Positions 33,902 to 42,535 of a stretch of 64,000 nucleotides of DNA are shown here, piece after piece. Numbering within the stretch: position 1 is the stretch's first letter; each line of letters opens with the position of its first letter. The notes under the pieces are model-generated. The model was not told the origin of the DNA. It ran no database searches and saw only the letters and a list, made by a program, of their open reading frames with translations. The stretch lies in NCBI GenBank assembly GCA_964019165.1, contig OZ025270.1, forward strand, positions 14,270,159-14,334,158. Direction: 5' to 3'. The DNA is from Mastigias papua (Eukaryota > Cnidaria > Scyphozoa > Rhizostomeae > Mastigiidae). Both the position numbers and the translations under genes were made by a program.

Positions 33902-36691
33902 TCACTCGCTGTTTGGCTTCTTCTTCAACCCTACCATTTCTCTTAATTTCGCAAATTGATAAGAGCTCAAACCTTTAGTCAGCATGTCTGCTATCATGTC
34001 CTCAGACTTGCAGAATTCTAGTTTGATATCACCATCTTGAACTCTTTGTCTTATAAAATGATTTTTTATGTCGATATGTTTAGCTCTTCCGTGATATTGT
34101 GGATTCTTTGCTAAACAAATTGCTGACTTGTTGTCCTCAAAGATGGTAGCTGGTTTCATAATTGTTTCTTTCATACTTGATAGTAGCTCATGCAGCCATA
34201 CAGATTCCTGAGTAGCACTTGCTAAAGCAATGTATTCTGCTTCGGCTGTAGAGAGAGCTACACAACTCTGTTTCTTGCTCCTCCAGCTGATTGCAGCGCC
34301 ACTAAGTTTAAATACATAGCCAGAAGTTGACTTTCTGTCATTCACATCGCCTGCCCAATCGGTATCACTGTATCCAGTGCACTCTTTTTCTTTGTCTTTG
34401 ATGTATAACAATCCAAGGCTGATCGTTCCATTAAGATATCTGAAAATTCTCTTTACTGCCGTCCAGTGCTGCTTTGTTGGCTTTGAAGTGAAACGTGCAA
34501 CACTGCTTACAGCATAGCTGATATCTGGACGTGTTTTAGTAGACAGGTACAGTAAACTACCTACAGCTGATTGGTAAATTTCTTGATCAAACATGTCGTC
34601 TTCTTCAACTGCTTTTACAAGATTGGAACCCAACTTAATAGGTGTTGACACAGCATTTGATTCTTCCATCTTGAATTTCTTTATCAATTCTCTTGCATAT
34701 GCTTCTTGGCCAATCCAAATGCTATTGCTTTCTTTATTTTGTATCACTTTCACACCTAGGAAGTGATGCAATTCACCTAGATCTCTGACCGTGAATTTAC
34801 CTGCAATTGCATCCTTAACTTCTTTCATGCGCTGATCTGATCTTCCTGCAAGAATTATATCGTCAACGTATACTGCAATCAAGAAAAGTACTCCTCCTGA
34901 AGCAGTGTAGATACATGGGTCACTGTTTGCTTGCTCAAAACCCATCTTTTTCAGGTGTTTATCTAGTGCTTCATTCCAGCACCTGGGCGATTGCTTGAGC
35001 CCATATAAACTTTTCTTCAGCTTGCAAACAAGCTTCTCTTTTCCTTTGACAGCATAACCCTCTGGCTGCTTCATATATATACTCTCTTTCAAGTCACCAT
35101 TTAAGAAAGCTGTAGTGATGTCCATTTGATGTAGCTTTAATCCATATTTTGCAGCCAAGGCTATAACAGTACGGACTGATTCAAACCGTACGACAGGACA
35201 AAAGGTTTCATCATAGTCTTGTCCATATCTCTGTGCAAATCCCTGTGCTACAAGCCTTGCCTTGTATCTTTCAACATTTCCTTCTGCATCAGACTTTTTC
35301 TTGAAAACCCATTTGCACCCAACTGCATTTCTTCCATTTGGTAACTCAACAAGGTCCCACACATCATTTTCCGTCAGTGATTTCATTTCACTTTTCATTG
35401 CACTTTCCCACTCTTTCTTCTGTGGACTGGTTCTAGCTTCAGCTACCGTTCTTGGCTCACCTGGCTCGCCATTTGCAATGCAAACTCTTTCACAATAAAA
35501 ATCTGTAGGACGTTTTACTCTTTCTGATCTACGTAAGTGTTCTCCTTCAATTTCGCCTGTCTGATTCTCAAGTGCTTGTTCAACTGAAGCTTCTTCATTT
35601 GTGTTTTCTAATTCAAATGTGTACTTTCCACACTCTGCAGCTTTAATCTCTGTTAACCCTGTAGGTTGCTTTGCTAAATTTGATTCATTGAACTTAACAT
35701 CTCTGCTAAAGAACACTTTGTCATTTTCTACATTAAACAACCTATAACCTTTTGTTTCTGTACCATATCCGAGAAATACACACCTCTGTGCCTTTGCATC
35801 AAGTTTTCTTCTCTCGTCTTTAGGCACATGGGCATATGCGTCACAACCAAGGACTTTGAGATGTTGTACATTTGGCTTTTCTCCATACAATGCCTCATGT
35901 GGTGTCATTCCTCTCACTGCAGTTGTTGAGCTTCGGTTTCGGAGATAACAAGCTGTTGAAACTGCTTCTGCCCAGAACTTCTTTGCCAAACCTGAATCAG
36001 ACAACATAGCACGAACCATTTCCACTAGTGTCCTATTGAATCTCTCGGCAACACCGTTCTTCTCTGGTGTTTTCCGTACAGTGAGTTGGTGACGTATTCC
36101 ATTGCTTTTCAGGTAGTGTTCAAAGTCCTTTGCAACATATTCTCCACCATTGTCAGAGCGCAGTGTCTTCACTTGTTTTCCAGTTGGATTTTCAATCATG
36201 GTTTTCCATTCAACAAATTTTGAAAATACTTCACTCTTTTGTTTCAGCACATATACCCACGCAAACCTTGACTTATCGTCAATGAATGTTAGGAAATACT
36301 CAGCTCCACTTAGTGACTTTGCATCAAGCTTCCCACAAACATCGCTGTGTATCAACTCAAGGATCTCAGAGGCTCTTTTCCCACCTGTTGATGGAAATGT
36401 GCTTCTCCGATGTTTCCCATCAATACATGGCTCACAGAACTTTGTTTCACTAGATTTCTGATAATCAAAGCCATCCACCATTTGGTTTGCAGCTAAAATT
36501 TCCAAACCTCTGAATCCAACATGACCATAACGTCTGTGCCAAAGTATTTCATTCGAATCTTTCACAGCAGCATGAGCAACTTCTCCTTCATCAGTAACAT
36601 TCAAATGATACAAACTTCCGATTAAACTTGCTGTAGCAACAATCCTCTGGTTCCCATTCAGAATTGTGCATTCAGAAGCAATAAACTTCAT
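33902..36691 (-). CDS. Copia pol: integrase, reverse transcriptase, RNase H
   Basis: A 929-codon open frame. In order: the HHCC zinc domain (WHRRYGHVGF, CEPCIDGKHRRS, residues about 50-100), the integrase core with D,D,E (HSDVCG, LRSDNGGEYV, EKNGVAERFNRTL, residues about 115-220), the RT (GCKWVFKKK, MDITTAFLNGDLKESIY, catalytic YVDDIILAG, residues about 455-630), and RNase H (YSDTDWAGD, LSTAEAEYIAL, FEDNKSAICLA). It ends at 33902, just before the polypurine tract. The frame continues upstream of the listed ATG through the same reading frame to about 37147, broken only by one TAG. In the intact element pol would be part of a gag-pol polyprotein. Confidence 0.93.
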   Translation of the reverse strand: MKFIASECTILNGNQRIVATASLIGSLYHLNVTDEGEVAHAAVKDSNEILWHRRYGHVGFRGLEILAANQMVDGFDYQKSSETKFCEPCIDGKHRRSTFPSTGGKRASEILELIHSDVCGKLDAKSLSGAEYFLTFIDDKSRFAWVYVLKQKSEVFSKFVEWKTMIENPTGKQVKTLRSDNGGEYVAKDFEHYLKSNGIRHQLTVRKTPEKNGVAERFNRTLVEMVRAMLSDSGLAKKFWAEAVSTACYLRNRSSTTAVRGMTPHEALYGEKPNVQHLKVLGCDAYAHVPKDERRKLDAKAQRCVFLGYGTETKGYRLFNVENDKVFFSRDVKFNESNLAKQPTGLTEIKAAECGKYTFELENTNEEASVEQALENQTGEIEGEHLRRSERVKRPTDFYCERVCIANGEPGEPRTVAEARTSPQKKEWESAMKSEMKSLTENDVWDLVELPNGRNAVGCKWVFKKKSDAEGNVERYKARLVAQGFAQRYGQDYDETFCPVVRFESVRTVIALAAKYGLKLHQMDITTAFLNGDLKESIYMKQPEGYAVKGKEKLVCKLKKSLYGLKQSPRCWNEALDKHLKKMGFEQANSDPCIYTASGGVLFLIAVYVDDIILAGRSDQRMKEVKDAIAGKFTVRDLGELHHFLGVKVIQNKESNSIWIGQEAYARELIKKFKMEESNAVSTPIKLGSNLVKAVEEDDMFDQEIYQSAVGSLLYLSTKTRPDISYAVSSVARFTSKPTKQHWTAVKRIFRYLNGTISLGLLYIKDKEKECTGYSDTDWAGDVNDRKSTSGYVFKLSGAAISWRSKKQSCVALSTAEAEYIALASATQESVWLHELLSSMKETIMKPATIFEDNKSAICLAKNPQYHGRAKHIDIKNHFIRQRVQDGDIKLEFCKSEDMIADMLTKGLSSYQFAKLREMVGLKKKPNSE

Positions 36692-36775
36692 TATCTTTCC
36701 TGTCTGAATTATTTTAGAGACACTAAATAAGTTGTAGGAGAGCTCTGGTACAAACAGTACACCTTTTAGCTCACA

Positions 36776-37147
36776 CTATTGAAACTGGCTTTTACCAATG
36801 GCAATTTTCAGCAACACTGTGCCTTTTCCAGTAGCTTTCACTATATGCCCGTCACCAAGGGAAATTTCTTGAGGCTGTTTTAACGTACTGTATTCTGAAA
36901 ACGCATTTGAGTCATTGCACATGTGACATGTTGCTCCAGAATCAATGATCCAGCTGTCATTCCTTTTAACAGAACTGAGTGCCATTTCATGCACCACCAA
37001 AGCTACCACATCACTGTCTGAGTCATGTCTGCCTTGGAATCTCTCAACAGTGCTATATGCTTTCTGCTGTTTGCTCTTATAACAAACTTCTTCCTTTTTC
37101 CTCTGTAGCTCGTAGCAGTTTCTCTTTATGTGACCAACTTTTCCCAA
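36776..37147 (-). pseudogene. Copia gag zinc knuckle and protease segment
   Basis: This frame carries the second half of a CCHC zinc knuckle (GKVGHIKRNC), a charged linker, and the aspartic protease motif WIIDSGATCHMC. It ends at TAG 36778-36776, immediately followed in the same frame by pol, so a single nonsense change separates them. The first two cysteines of the knuckle are lost at the junction with the foreign segment. The open frame starts without an ATG. Confidence 0.85.
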
Positions 37148-37149
37148 CA

Positions 37150-37540
37150 GTCTTCCATTCCCTTAGTCCTTTTCTAGTTGTTTGTTTTCTGTTCAGGTAG
37201 CTAGTTCATTTCCTATCTGTTTGGCTTTTCCTCTAGGTTGTTTTGACATACGTACGTGAGCTTACTCACGTCCCATTGATATTTACTTAGTGCGTGACCT
37301 GATCCACGCCCCCCTGGCTATATAAGGCCATATTTTCGCAATTTCCATCCCTTCACTGATGATCGCTCATGATTGAGTCGAAACGTTTGATTATGTCTTA
37401 AATTTTACTGATTATGTCTTGTTAGGTCTTAGGTCTACCGGCTATGTCGTATTTAGAATGATTTGTCGACATTAAAATATATCTACAAAGACAATAAAAT
37501 GTCTTTACTTCTTGTCGCGATTCTTGTACTGAATGACTTT
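37150..37540 (+). mobile_element. Foreign retroelement end replacing part of copia gag, with hammerhead-like motif
   Basis: The copia gag breaks off after LKESHSVQE (near 37540) and resumes in the zinc knuckle (near 37150). The roughly 390 bases between are unrelated to gag. They contain a TATATAAGG box (37319-37327), the core-like CTGATGA (37356-37362) and GAAA (37380-37383) with a possible GCTCA/TGAGT stem between, and a 3' part (37424-37540) shared with the foldback at 11141-11336. This looks like the terminal segment of a Penelope-type or related retroelement. The missing gag suggests replacement rather than simple insertion. Confidence 0.6.
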
Positions 37541-37904
37541 CCTTCAGTTGCATAGAATATAACTTTCGTCGAAGAGCTAACTTGTTTGCCCAAGTTTTCA
37601 TTTGAAACTGAGCTGAAAGCTTATCCCAAACAACCACGGGGTCTTGAGGGTCTCCAAGCAGATACAATAGGGACGGTTCTATCGACAAAACAACTATTGC
37701 CAGTGCTCTGTTTTTCTTTGCAACGTATTTAGAATACCTCTCCGCTTCCACTTGAGGGGGTACAATTTCCGTGCCATCGACGAAACTCCATAGGCCATCC
37801 TTCATTAATGCCATACGGCATTGAATTTTCCATGTAGGATAATTCGTTCCATTTAAAGGTACAATGCTAACAGCCTTCGTTTCTGAGGCCATTTTATCAT
37901 GCAA
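37541..37904 (-). pseudogene. Copia gag, N-terminal part
   Basis: The frame begins MHDKMASETKAVSIVPLNG and continues NYPTWKIQCRMALMKDGLW, VVWDKLSAQFQMKTWANKL and LYSMQLKESHSVQE, the standard copia gag (UBN2-type) sequence. The methionine five codons in (MASETKAV) may be the true start. After SVQE the frame reads into the foreign segment, so residues beyond are not gag. The central and C-terminal gag is missing until the zinc knuckle near 37147. Confidence 0.85.
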
Positions 37905-38009
37905 GAATTAAATGAGTCTGCCAACGAATGTAACGGCGACTTCGATCACTTGCTTGGCAATATCGAATTTCACAAAAGTATACTAACGCTAGCCGTACAC
38001 AACCTTCGT

Positions 38010-38025
38010 CGCTGGGCCCATAACC
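38010..38025 (-). promoter_or_regulatory. Copia primer binding site, half-tRNA type
   Basis: Directly adjoining the 5' LTR, the minus strand reads GGTTATGGGCCCAGCG, complementary to the anticodon arm of initiator tRNA-Met. Animal copia elements are known to prime from this internal region using a cleaved half-tRNA. Confidence 0.85.
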
Positions 38026-38247
38026 TGTTGCAGATCTTTATTCAATAACAGAGCGATAAAATTCAATATCCAATCATAGCACAATAATCGATAGCAAAAA
38101 CTAGTATAAAACGTGATAGCATTGTAAATCGCAAAAACCGAATATGAAAATCATGTGATGGAATTCGAAAATGTCCACAGTCTCGGCTGTCAGTCAAAAT
38201 GACAAAACAAAACAATAAAAGTTCATAGCGAGTGTACTATTTCAACA
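38026..38247 (-). repeat. Copia 5' LTR
   Basis: A 222-base partner of the LTR at 33674-33894, with the same TGTTGAAATAG and CTGCAACA ends. The target duplication GTTCA is at 38248-38252. The near identity of the pair indicates recent insertion. Confidence 0.95.
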
Positions 38248-38351
38248 GTTCAATCTTCAGCAGAAGTCAGCTCTTGTTTTGATTGGGTAGATTTGAACTG
38301 ACAACAGCTCCCGCCAGAGCTACTGCTGTTCGGAATGATACGGTGGCCCAC

Positions 38352-38510
38352 AAGTATCACGGCACAAGATTGCTGAAACATCACGGCAAAAGTTTGTTGA
38401 AACATCACGGCAAAAGTTTGTGGAAACATCATGGCAAAAGCTTTTTGAAACATCACGACAAAAGTTTTTTTGAAACATCACGGCAAAAGTTCTCAAACAT
38501 CACAGCTATG
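38352..38510 (+). repeat. Left array of 24-base repeats
   Basis: About six copies of a unit close to GAAACATCACGGCAAAAGTT, with 21-27 base spacing, lie between the transposon tip and the transposase leader. Position inside the terminal repeat suggests multiple transposase binding sites. Confidence 0.9.
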
Positions 38511-38544
38511 CTCGTATCAATGATATAGTTTCTAGAAATTCGAG

Positions 38545-39687
38545 ATGGCGGACAACGACTTGAAGTCCTTGTTAACGAGTTACTTTAACAGAGGTTTCAC
38601 CTATGAGGAAATTCGACGGTTTCTCGACAAGAATCATGACAGGTGTTTAAGTATTGCAACGTTGAAAAGACGGATGAAGGATTTTGGACTGAAAAGACGA
38701 GACGCCGATTACAACGAAATGGAAGTGCGTGAACATATTAGAAAGCAACTGGATGGTCCAGGGTGTATGGTAGGCTACAGGCATGTATGGCACACTCTAC
38801 AAATGCAAGGTGTTGGTGCTCCATGCATAGTTGTTCAGAAACTCCTAAAGGAAATGGATCCAGAGGGAACTGAAGAAAGACGTCGCCACGTGTTGAAGAG
38901 ACGAAACTGCTATAATATTGGTCCCAATTACGCTTGGCACTGTGACGGCTATGATAAGTTGAAGCCGTTTGGCTTCCCAATTCATGCCTGCATTGATGGC
39001 TGGAGTCGAAAAATAATGTGGCTTTATATTACGCGTTCCAATAACAATCCTGATAACATTGCAACGTATTACCTCGATGCGGTTCAGGAATGTGGAGGGT
39101 GCCCAGTAAAATTAATAACTGATTTAGGAACAGAGAATGGAACTATGGCATCAATACATTGTTTCTTCAAAGATGATGTCAATAGCCATCGTTATGTACC
39201 ATCAACAAGAAATCAAAGGATTGAGTGTCGGTGGTCTTATTTCAGGAAAAACAGAACAAATTGGTGGATAAATCTGTTCAAAGACTTGGAAGAAACTGGT
39301 GAGTTCAATCGTGCTTCTAAAGTTCAAAGTGAGTGCTTGTGGTTTTGTTTCGCACCTCTACTTCAGGAAGAGCTAGATGTTGCCAAAAAGCATTGGAATA
39401 CCCATTTCATGCTGAAATCAAGGCATGACACCATTGCTGGAAAGCCAGATGCCTGTTATTACTTGCCAAGTTATCGTGGTGGAGTACATGGCTTGCTTTC
39501 CAATGTGCCAGACAATAAAATGGAGTATGCCAGAAGACATCTTGTAGAAGAACATGATGTAGACAATATACATCGTGAATATTTCCAATATGTCATGTCA
39601 AATTGTGGATTATCTAGGCCTAATGATTGGAGGGAATGTCTATCATTATATCATAGATTATTAGAGTATGCCAAAAATGGTGCATAG
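38545..39687 (+). CDS. Integrase-core (rve-like) DDE transposase, intact
   Basis: 380 codons starting at the ATG after TTCGAG, with no stop or frameshift. Residues 1-60 form a helix-turn-helix-like DNA-binding region (FTYEEIRRFLDKNHDR, LSIATLKRRMKDFGLKRR). The catalytic core has WHCDGYDKLKPFGF (D134), LITDLGTENGTM (D193) and NQRIECRWSYFRKNR (E227), giving a D,D-33-E arrangement. PDACYYLPSYRGG near residue 305 is a conserved C-terminal feature of the family. The protein should cut and rejoin the element's own ends in the nucleus. The N-terminal 71 codons lie inside the terminal inverted repeat, so the gene start is duplicated at the other end. No intron or partner gene is visible. An intact frame, perfect tips and target duplication suggest recent activity. 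Confidence 0.9.
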   Translation: MADNDLKSLLTSYFNRGFTYEEIRRFLDKNHDRCLSIATLKRRMKDFGLKRRDADYNEMEVREHIRKQLDGPGCMVGYRHVWHTLQMQGVGAPCIVVQKLLKEMDPEGTEERRRHVLKRRNCYNIGPNYAWHCDGYDKLKPFGFPIHACIDGWSRKIMWLYITRSNNNPDNIATYYLDAVQECGGCPVKLITDLGTENGTMASIHCFFKDDVNSHRYVPSTRNQRIECRWSYFRKNRTNWWINLFKDLEETGEFNRASKVQSECLWFCFAPLLQEELDVAKKHWNTHFMLKSRHDTIAGKPDACYYLPSYRGGVHGLLSNVPDNKMEYARRHLVEEHDVDNIHREYFQYVMSNCGLSRPNDWRECLSLYHRLLEYAKNGA

Positions 39688-39928
39688 CAAAATATTTTTG
39701 ATCAATGTTTATATTCAGATAATTCCGATATAGTAATTCTTTGAATTGGCAAGCGTTAATTAGCAAGAAAAAGTTGATAAGACTAGATTGATATCTCTGA
39801 ATTGACAACACTTTAAACATAGGAATAAAGAAATAGTTCTTCACCTTCGGACCGAGGGAGGCTAACATCTTCCGAGGGGGACATAGCCCCTAGTCATCCC
39901 CTGGTGCCACCATTGTGACCAAAGTAGC

Positions 39929-40258
39929 CAGGGGCGCTTACGCTGGGGGGCAGGAGGGGCAGCTGCCCCCTCTGCCCTCTTCTGTGGGGGCAGGAAGGAC
40001 AAGAGTTGACCTAAATACAGAGATCTTCATATCTCTCCTATCTTGTGAAGGGGCATTTTCCAGCATTCTAGACAGTTTGTTTAAGAAAATTTTTCTGGGG
40101 CAAGCCCCCAGACCCCCAACTTGACACGGTATAGGTATGAGATCAGTATGCTAAACATTTAGCGCTGATCTACCGCTGCGGAGGAACATGCATATTTATA
40201 GATGTGCCCCCAGAGGAAGCCTTGCCCCTCCTGCCCTAAGTACGTGCAGGCATCCCTG
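39929..40258. mobile_element. hAT-type MITE with perfect AAAGTAGC duplication
   Basis: A perfect 8-bp direct repeat AAAGTAGC at 39921-39928 and 40259-40266 flanks ends CAGGGGCGC and CATCCCTG. Inside, GGGGCAGGAGGGGCA and its complement correspond. It carries no gene. It inserted into the DDE transposon downstream of its transposase, so it is younger than that element's arrival. Confidence 0.88.
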
Positions 40259-40266
40259 AAAGTAGC

Positions 40267-41030
40267 CAATCACATTACACATTAATACGTCATGTAAACG
40301 TTGAAAGCACAAATAAATAGTGCAATAGCAACAACACAGCACTATTTGCATGCGGATTTTGATCATAGGAGTCCGCATACTTAGAAAAATTGTAGTAACT
40401 GATACGAGCCTGTTAAATTTTCAGCTAGTCATTGAATGTTAAAGTACCTAGCCACCAAAATGATGTTTTAAGAAACCCAAAACATTAACAATAGCAACAT
40501 AACAACTGTCCCTCACATGATCACAGTCACCTTCTGTTTCACTTAGTTTTGCATAACACAGTAATCCCAATATGACATTGACACTACTTATAAATTGATG
40601 AAATCCACCATCATGGCTGGATACTCAAGATGTTGAGAACTATAAGAAGTCATTCCAAAAAAGGGAATATGTGTGCACTCTTTGAGAAAAAGCACAAGGA
40701 AGAGGAATTCCATTTGGATTTATCCACTTTTTTGTTGCTACGATGCAAATGTTTTGTATTATTTAAAAGAATTTGTCTATGTGGATGTACTCTTAATGCA
40801 ATATCCAACTGACAAGAAAAATGCTAAGTAATTGGAATTCTTTTTAGTACAGGCTCCTACTACACTTTTCTTACAAAAAAGTGCCTTGCAGGCGGATTTC
40901 ATCATGGCATATGGAACCAATGACAGCACCCTCATGAAAACCAAAATTATGAAACAATAACAACAAAACTCTGGCAAAAATGTTTATTTTGAACATGTTG
41001 ACGGGAAATAGAATATTGGCCTCAACTAAA
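40267..41030. other. Interior of the DDE transposon, no gene recognised
   Basis: Sequence between the MITE and the right terminal repeat. Frames of about 60 codons at 40630-40812 and 40977-40777 look like chance. The plus-strand transposase gene probably ends its transcript here, but no clear signal was singled out. Confidence 0.45.
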
Positions 41031-41033
41031 TAA

Positions 41034-41363
41034 TCAAGGCCTTGCAAAGGACTGTCCTTTGCAGAATGCAGTAATGAAGAGTTGCTTAAAATCTTCTAGA
41101 GTCTTCATGTGGGCCAATGGCAATGTTACTGTTTTCGCACAAGTGCTGCTTCCATCCAGTTGCTTTCTAATATGTTCACGCACTTCCATTTCGTCGTAAT
41201 CGGCGTCTCGTCTTTTCAGTCCAAAATCCTTCATCCGTCTTTTCAACGTTGCAATACTTAAACACCTGTCATGATTCTTGTCGAGAAACCGTCGAATTTC
41301 CTCATAGGTGAAACCTCTGTTAAAGTAACTCGTTAACAAGGACTTCAAGTCGTTGTCCGCCAT
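41034..41363 (-). CDS. HTH-only frame from the right terminal repeat
   Basis: 109 codons on the minus strand. The first 71 residues repeat the transposase N-terminus (MADNDLKSLLTSYFNRGF onward to REHIRKQLDG) with one substitution seen (D for N in DADYDEMEV). The protein then diverges into about 38 unrelated residues (TCAKTVTLPLAHMKTLEDF) and stops. It has the same leader and the same 24-base repeats upstream as the full transposase, so any promoter in the terminal repeat could express it. It retains the DNA-binding part and lacks the catalytic core. A regulatory role, by competition for the repeat arrays, is an inference; it could also be a passive by-product of the long inverted repeat. Confidence 0.6.
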   Translation of the reverse strand: MADNDLKSLLTSYFNRGFTYEEIRRFLDKNHDRCLSIATLKRRMKDFGLKRRDADYDEMEVREHIRKQLDGSSTCAKTVTLPLAHMKTLEDFKQLFITAFCKGQSFARP

Positions 41364-41399
41364 CTCGAATTTCTAGAAACTATATCATTGATACGAGCA

Positions 41400-41840
41400 T
41401 AGCTGTGATGTTTGAGAACTTTTGCCGTGATGTTTCAAAAAAACTTTTGCCGTGATGTTTCAAAAAGCTTTTGCCATGACGTTTCCACAAACTTTTGCCG
41501 TGATGTTTCAACAAACTTTTGCCGTGATACTTATGGGCCACCGTACAAAAAAACTTTTGCCGTGATGTTTCAAAAAGCTTTTGCCATGTTTCCACAAACT
41601 TTTGCCGTGATGTTTCAACAAACTTTTGCCGTGATACTTATGGGCCACCGTACAAAAAAACTTTTGCCGTGATGTTTCAAAAAGCTTTTGCCATGTTTCC
41701 ACAAACTTTTGCCGTGATGTTTCCACAAACTTTTGCCGTGATGTTTCAACAAACTTTTGCAGTGATGTATCAAAAATCTTTTGCCGTGATGTTTCAACAA
41801 ACTTCTGCCGTGATGTTTCAACAAACCTTTGCCGTGATGT
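41400..41840 (-). repeat. Right array of 24-base repeats with internal copies of the tip
   Basis: About seventeen units close to ACTTTTGCCGTGATGTTTCA, period near 24, in inverted orientation to the left array. The transposon tip sequence GGGCCACCGTAC recurs within the array near 41535-41546 and 41643-41654, besides the real tip at 41844-41855. The array is therefore built partly from larger duplicated blocks of about 110 bases. Confidence 0.9.
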
Positions 41841-42149
41841 TTGTGGGCCACCGTAGAATGAGCCACGATTGACCAATACATCGCTGATCCTCAGTATCGC
41901 TGTCATAAAAGGCAGACTACCAATCCCGGTAGTAATTTGAGCTTACTCAAGTCTAAGTTTTGTACAGAGCAAGAGGGAAAGAACCCTGTGTTTACTTAGA
42001 TTTTCAAATGATTAGCGCATGAAGAAATGTGCTTTACATGGTATTTTGACCCAAGTTTATATAAAATGAACCATAGTTATGTATGCAAGGATAATCATTA
42101 CGTCACAAATGTAAAATCTGACTTCAGCTCTAGCATACTTGGCATACTT

Positions 42150-42173
42150 TGCTGTAGTCCGGATCCGCGCCTG
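42150..42173. mobile_element. hAT-type element end
   Basis: GTCCGGATCCGCGCCTG matches, with one change, the two hAT-like ends in the hairpin at 42536-42647. No partner end or duplication was located for this one, so it is a solo terminus. The stretch 41862-42149 shows nothing recognisable. Confidence 0.45.
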
Positions 42174-42535
42174 GTTGAGCATCAGCCAACTCGGATTCTG
42201 ATTGGCAAGTTTGAACTGACTGTTGCTCGCGCCAAAGCTTGTGTTGCGCTCAAGAGGAAATTTACGGACTAGTGCATTTGAGGAGATTTCCTCGTGATGA
42301 CAGAAAACAGTTGTTAGTGAAAGGTCATTCCTGGGCATTCCCTACGAATTAAGTTAGAGTAGCTTGAGGCATTTCCTTATGGATACTGTTGTCCTTTCAT
42401 ATTCAATGAATTCATAGCAGATTCCGTCTATATCAATTGAAGAAATAATATGCTTTGTACCGCTTCGGTGTAGCAGTTGGATGCAGCATTACTTTTTGAA
42501 ACTTTTGTTTAAACCTTCCCTTAAAATCTGACTTA

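Larger units (their letters stand above)
33674..38247 (-). mobile_element. Ty1/copia LTR retrotransposon, nearly complete
   Basis: The two LTRs are nearly identical and flanked by the perfect 5-bp duplication GTTCA (33669-33673 and 38248-38252). Next to the 5' LTR is a primer site complementary to the initiator tRNA-Met anticodon arm. Gag and pol follow in order protease, integrase, RT, RNase H, the copia arrangement. Pol is open apart from one in-frame TAG at 36778-36776. The gag is damaged by a foreign segment at about 37150-37540. It inserted about 80 bases from the edge of the DDE transposon at 38339. Confidence 0.95.
38339..41855 (+). mobile_element. DDE integrase-core transposon with long, array-bearing inverted repeats
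   Basis: A complete 3.5 kb DNA transposon. The ends are TACGGTGGCCCACAAG and its inverted copy, flanked by GAATGA at 38333-38338 and 41856-41861. The left inverted repeat (38339 to about 38753) comprises the tip, an array of about 24-base units, a short leader and the first about 71 codons of the transposase gene. The right one (about 41152-41855) has the same parts in inverted order with a longer array. The interior holds the rest of the transposase (to 39687) and a hAT-type MITE (39929-40258). The family resembles rve-type integrase-core proteins widespread in cnidarian and fish genomes, in the broad Ginger-like sphere. Confidence 0.88.

Noticed and set aside
35262..35498. Plus-strand frames inside copia and BEL pol (also 36150-36461, 46090-46347)
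   Set aside because: Shadows of well-supported minus-strand pol frames.
41400..41840. Possible CRISPR-like array
   Set aside because: Units are contiguous without unique spacers, lie inside transposon ends, and the genome is animal.
41412..41906. Frames of repeated FAVMFQQT or HHGKSLLK-type octapeptides
   Set aside because: The 24-base unit is a multiple of three, so any stop-free unit stays open. The array is a terminal repeat, not a protein gene.
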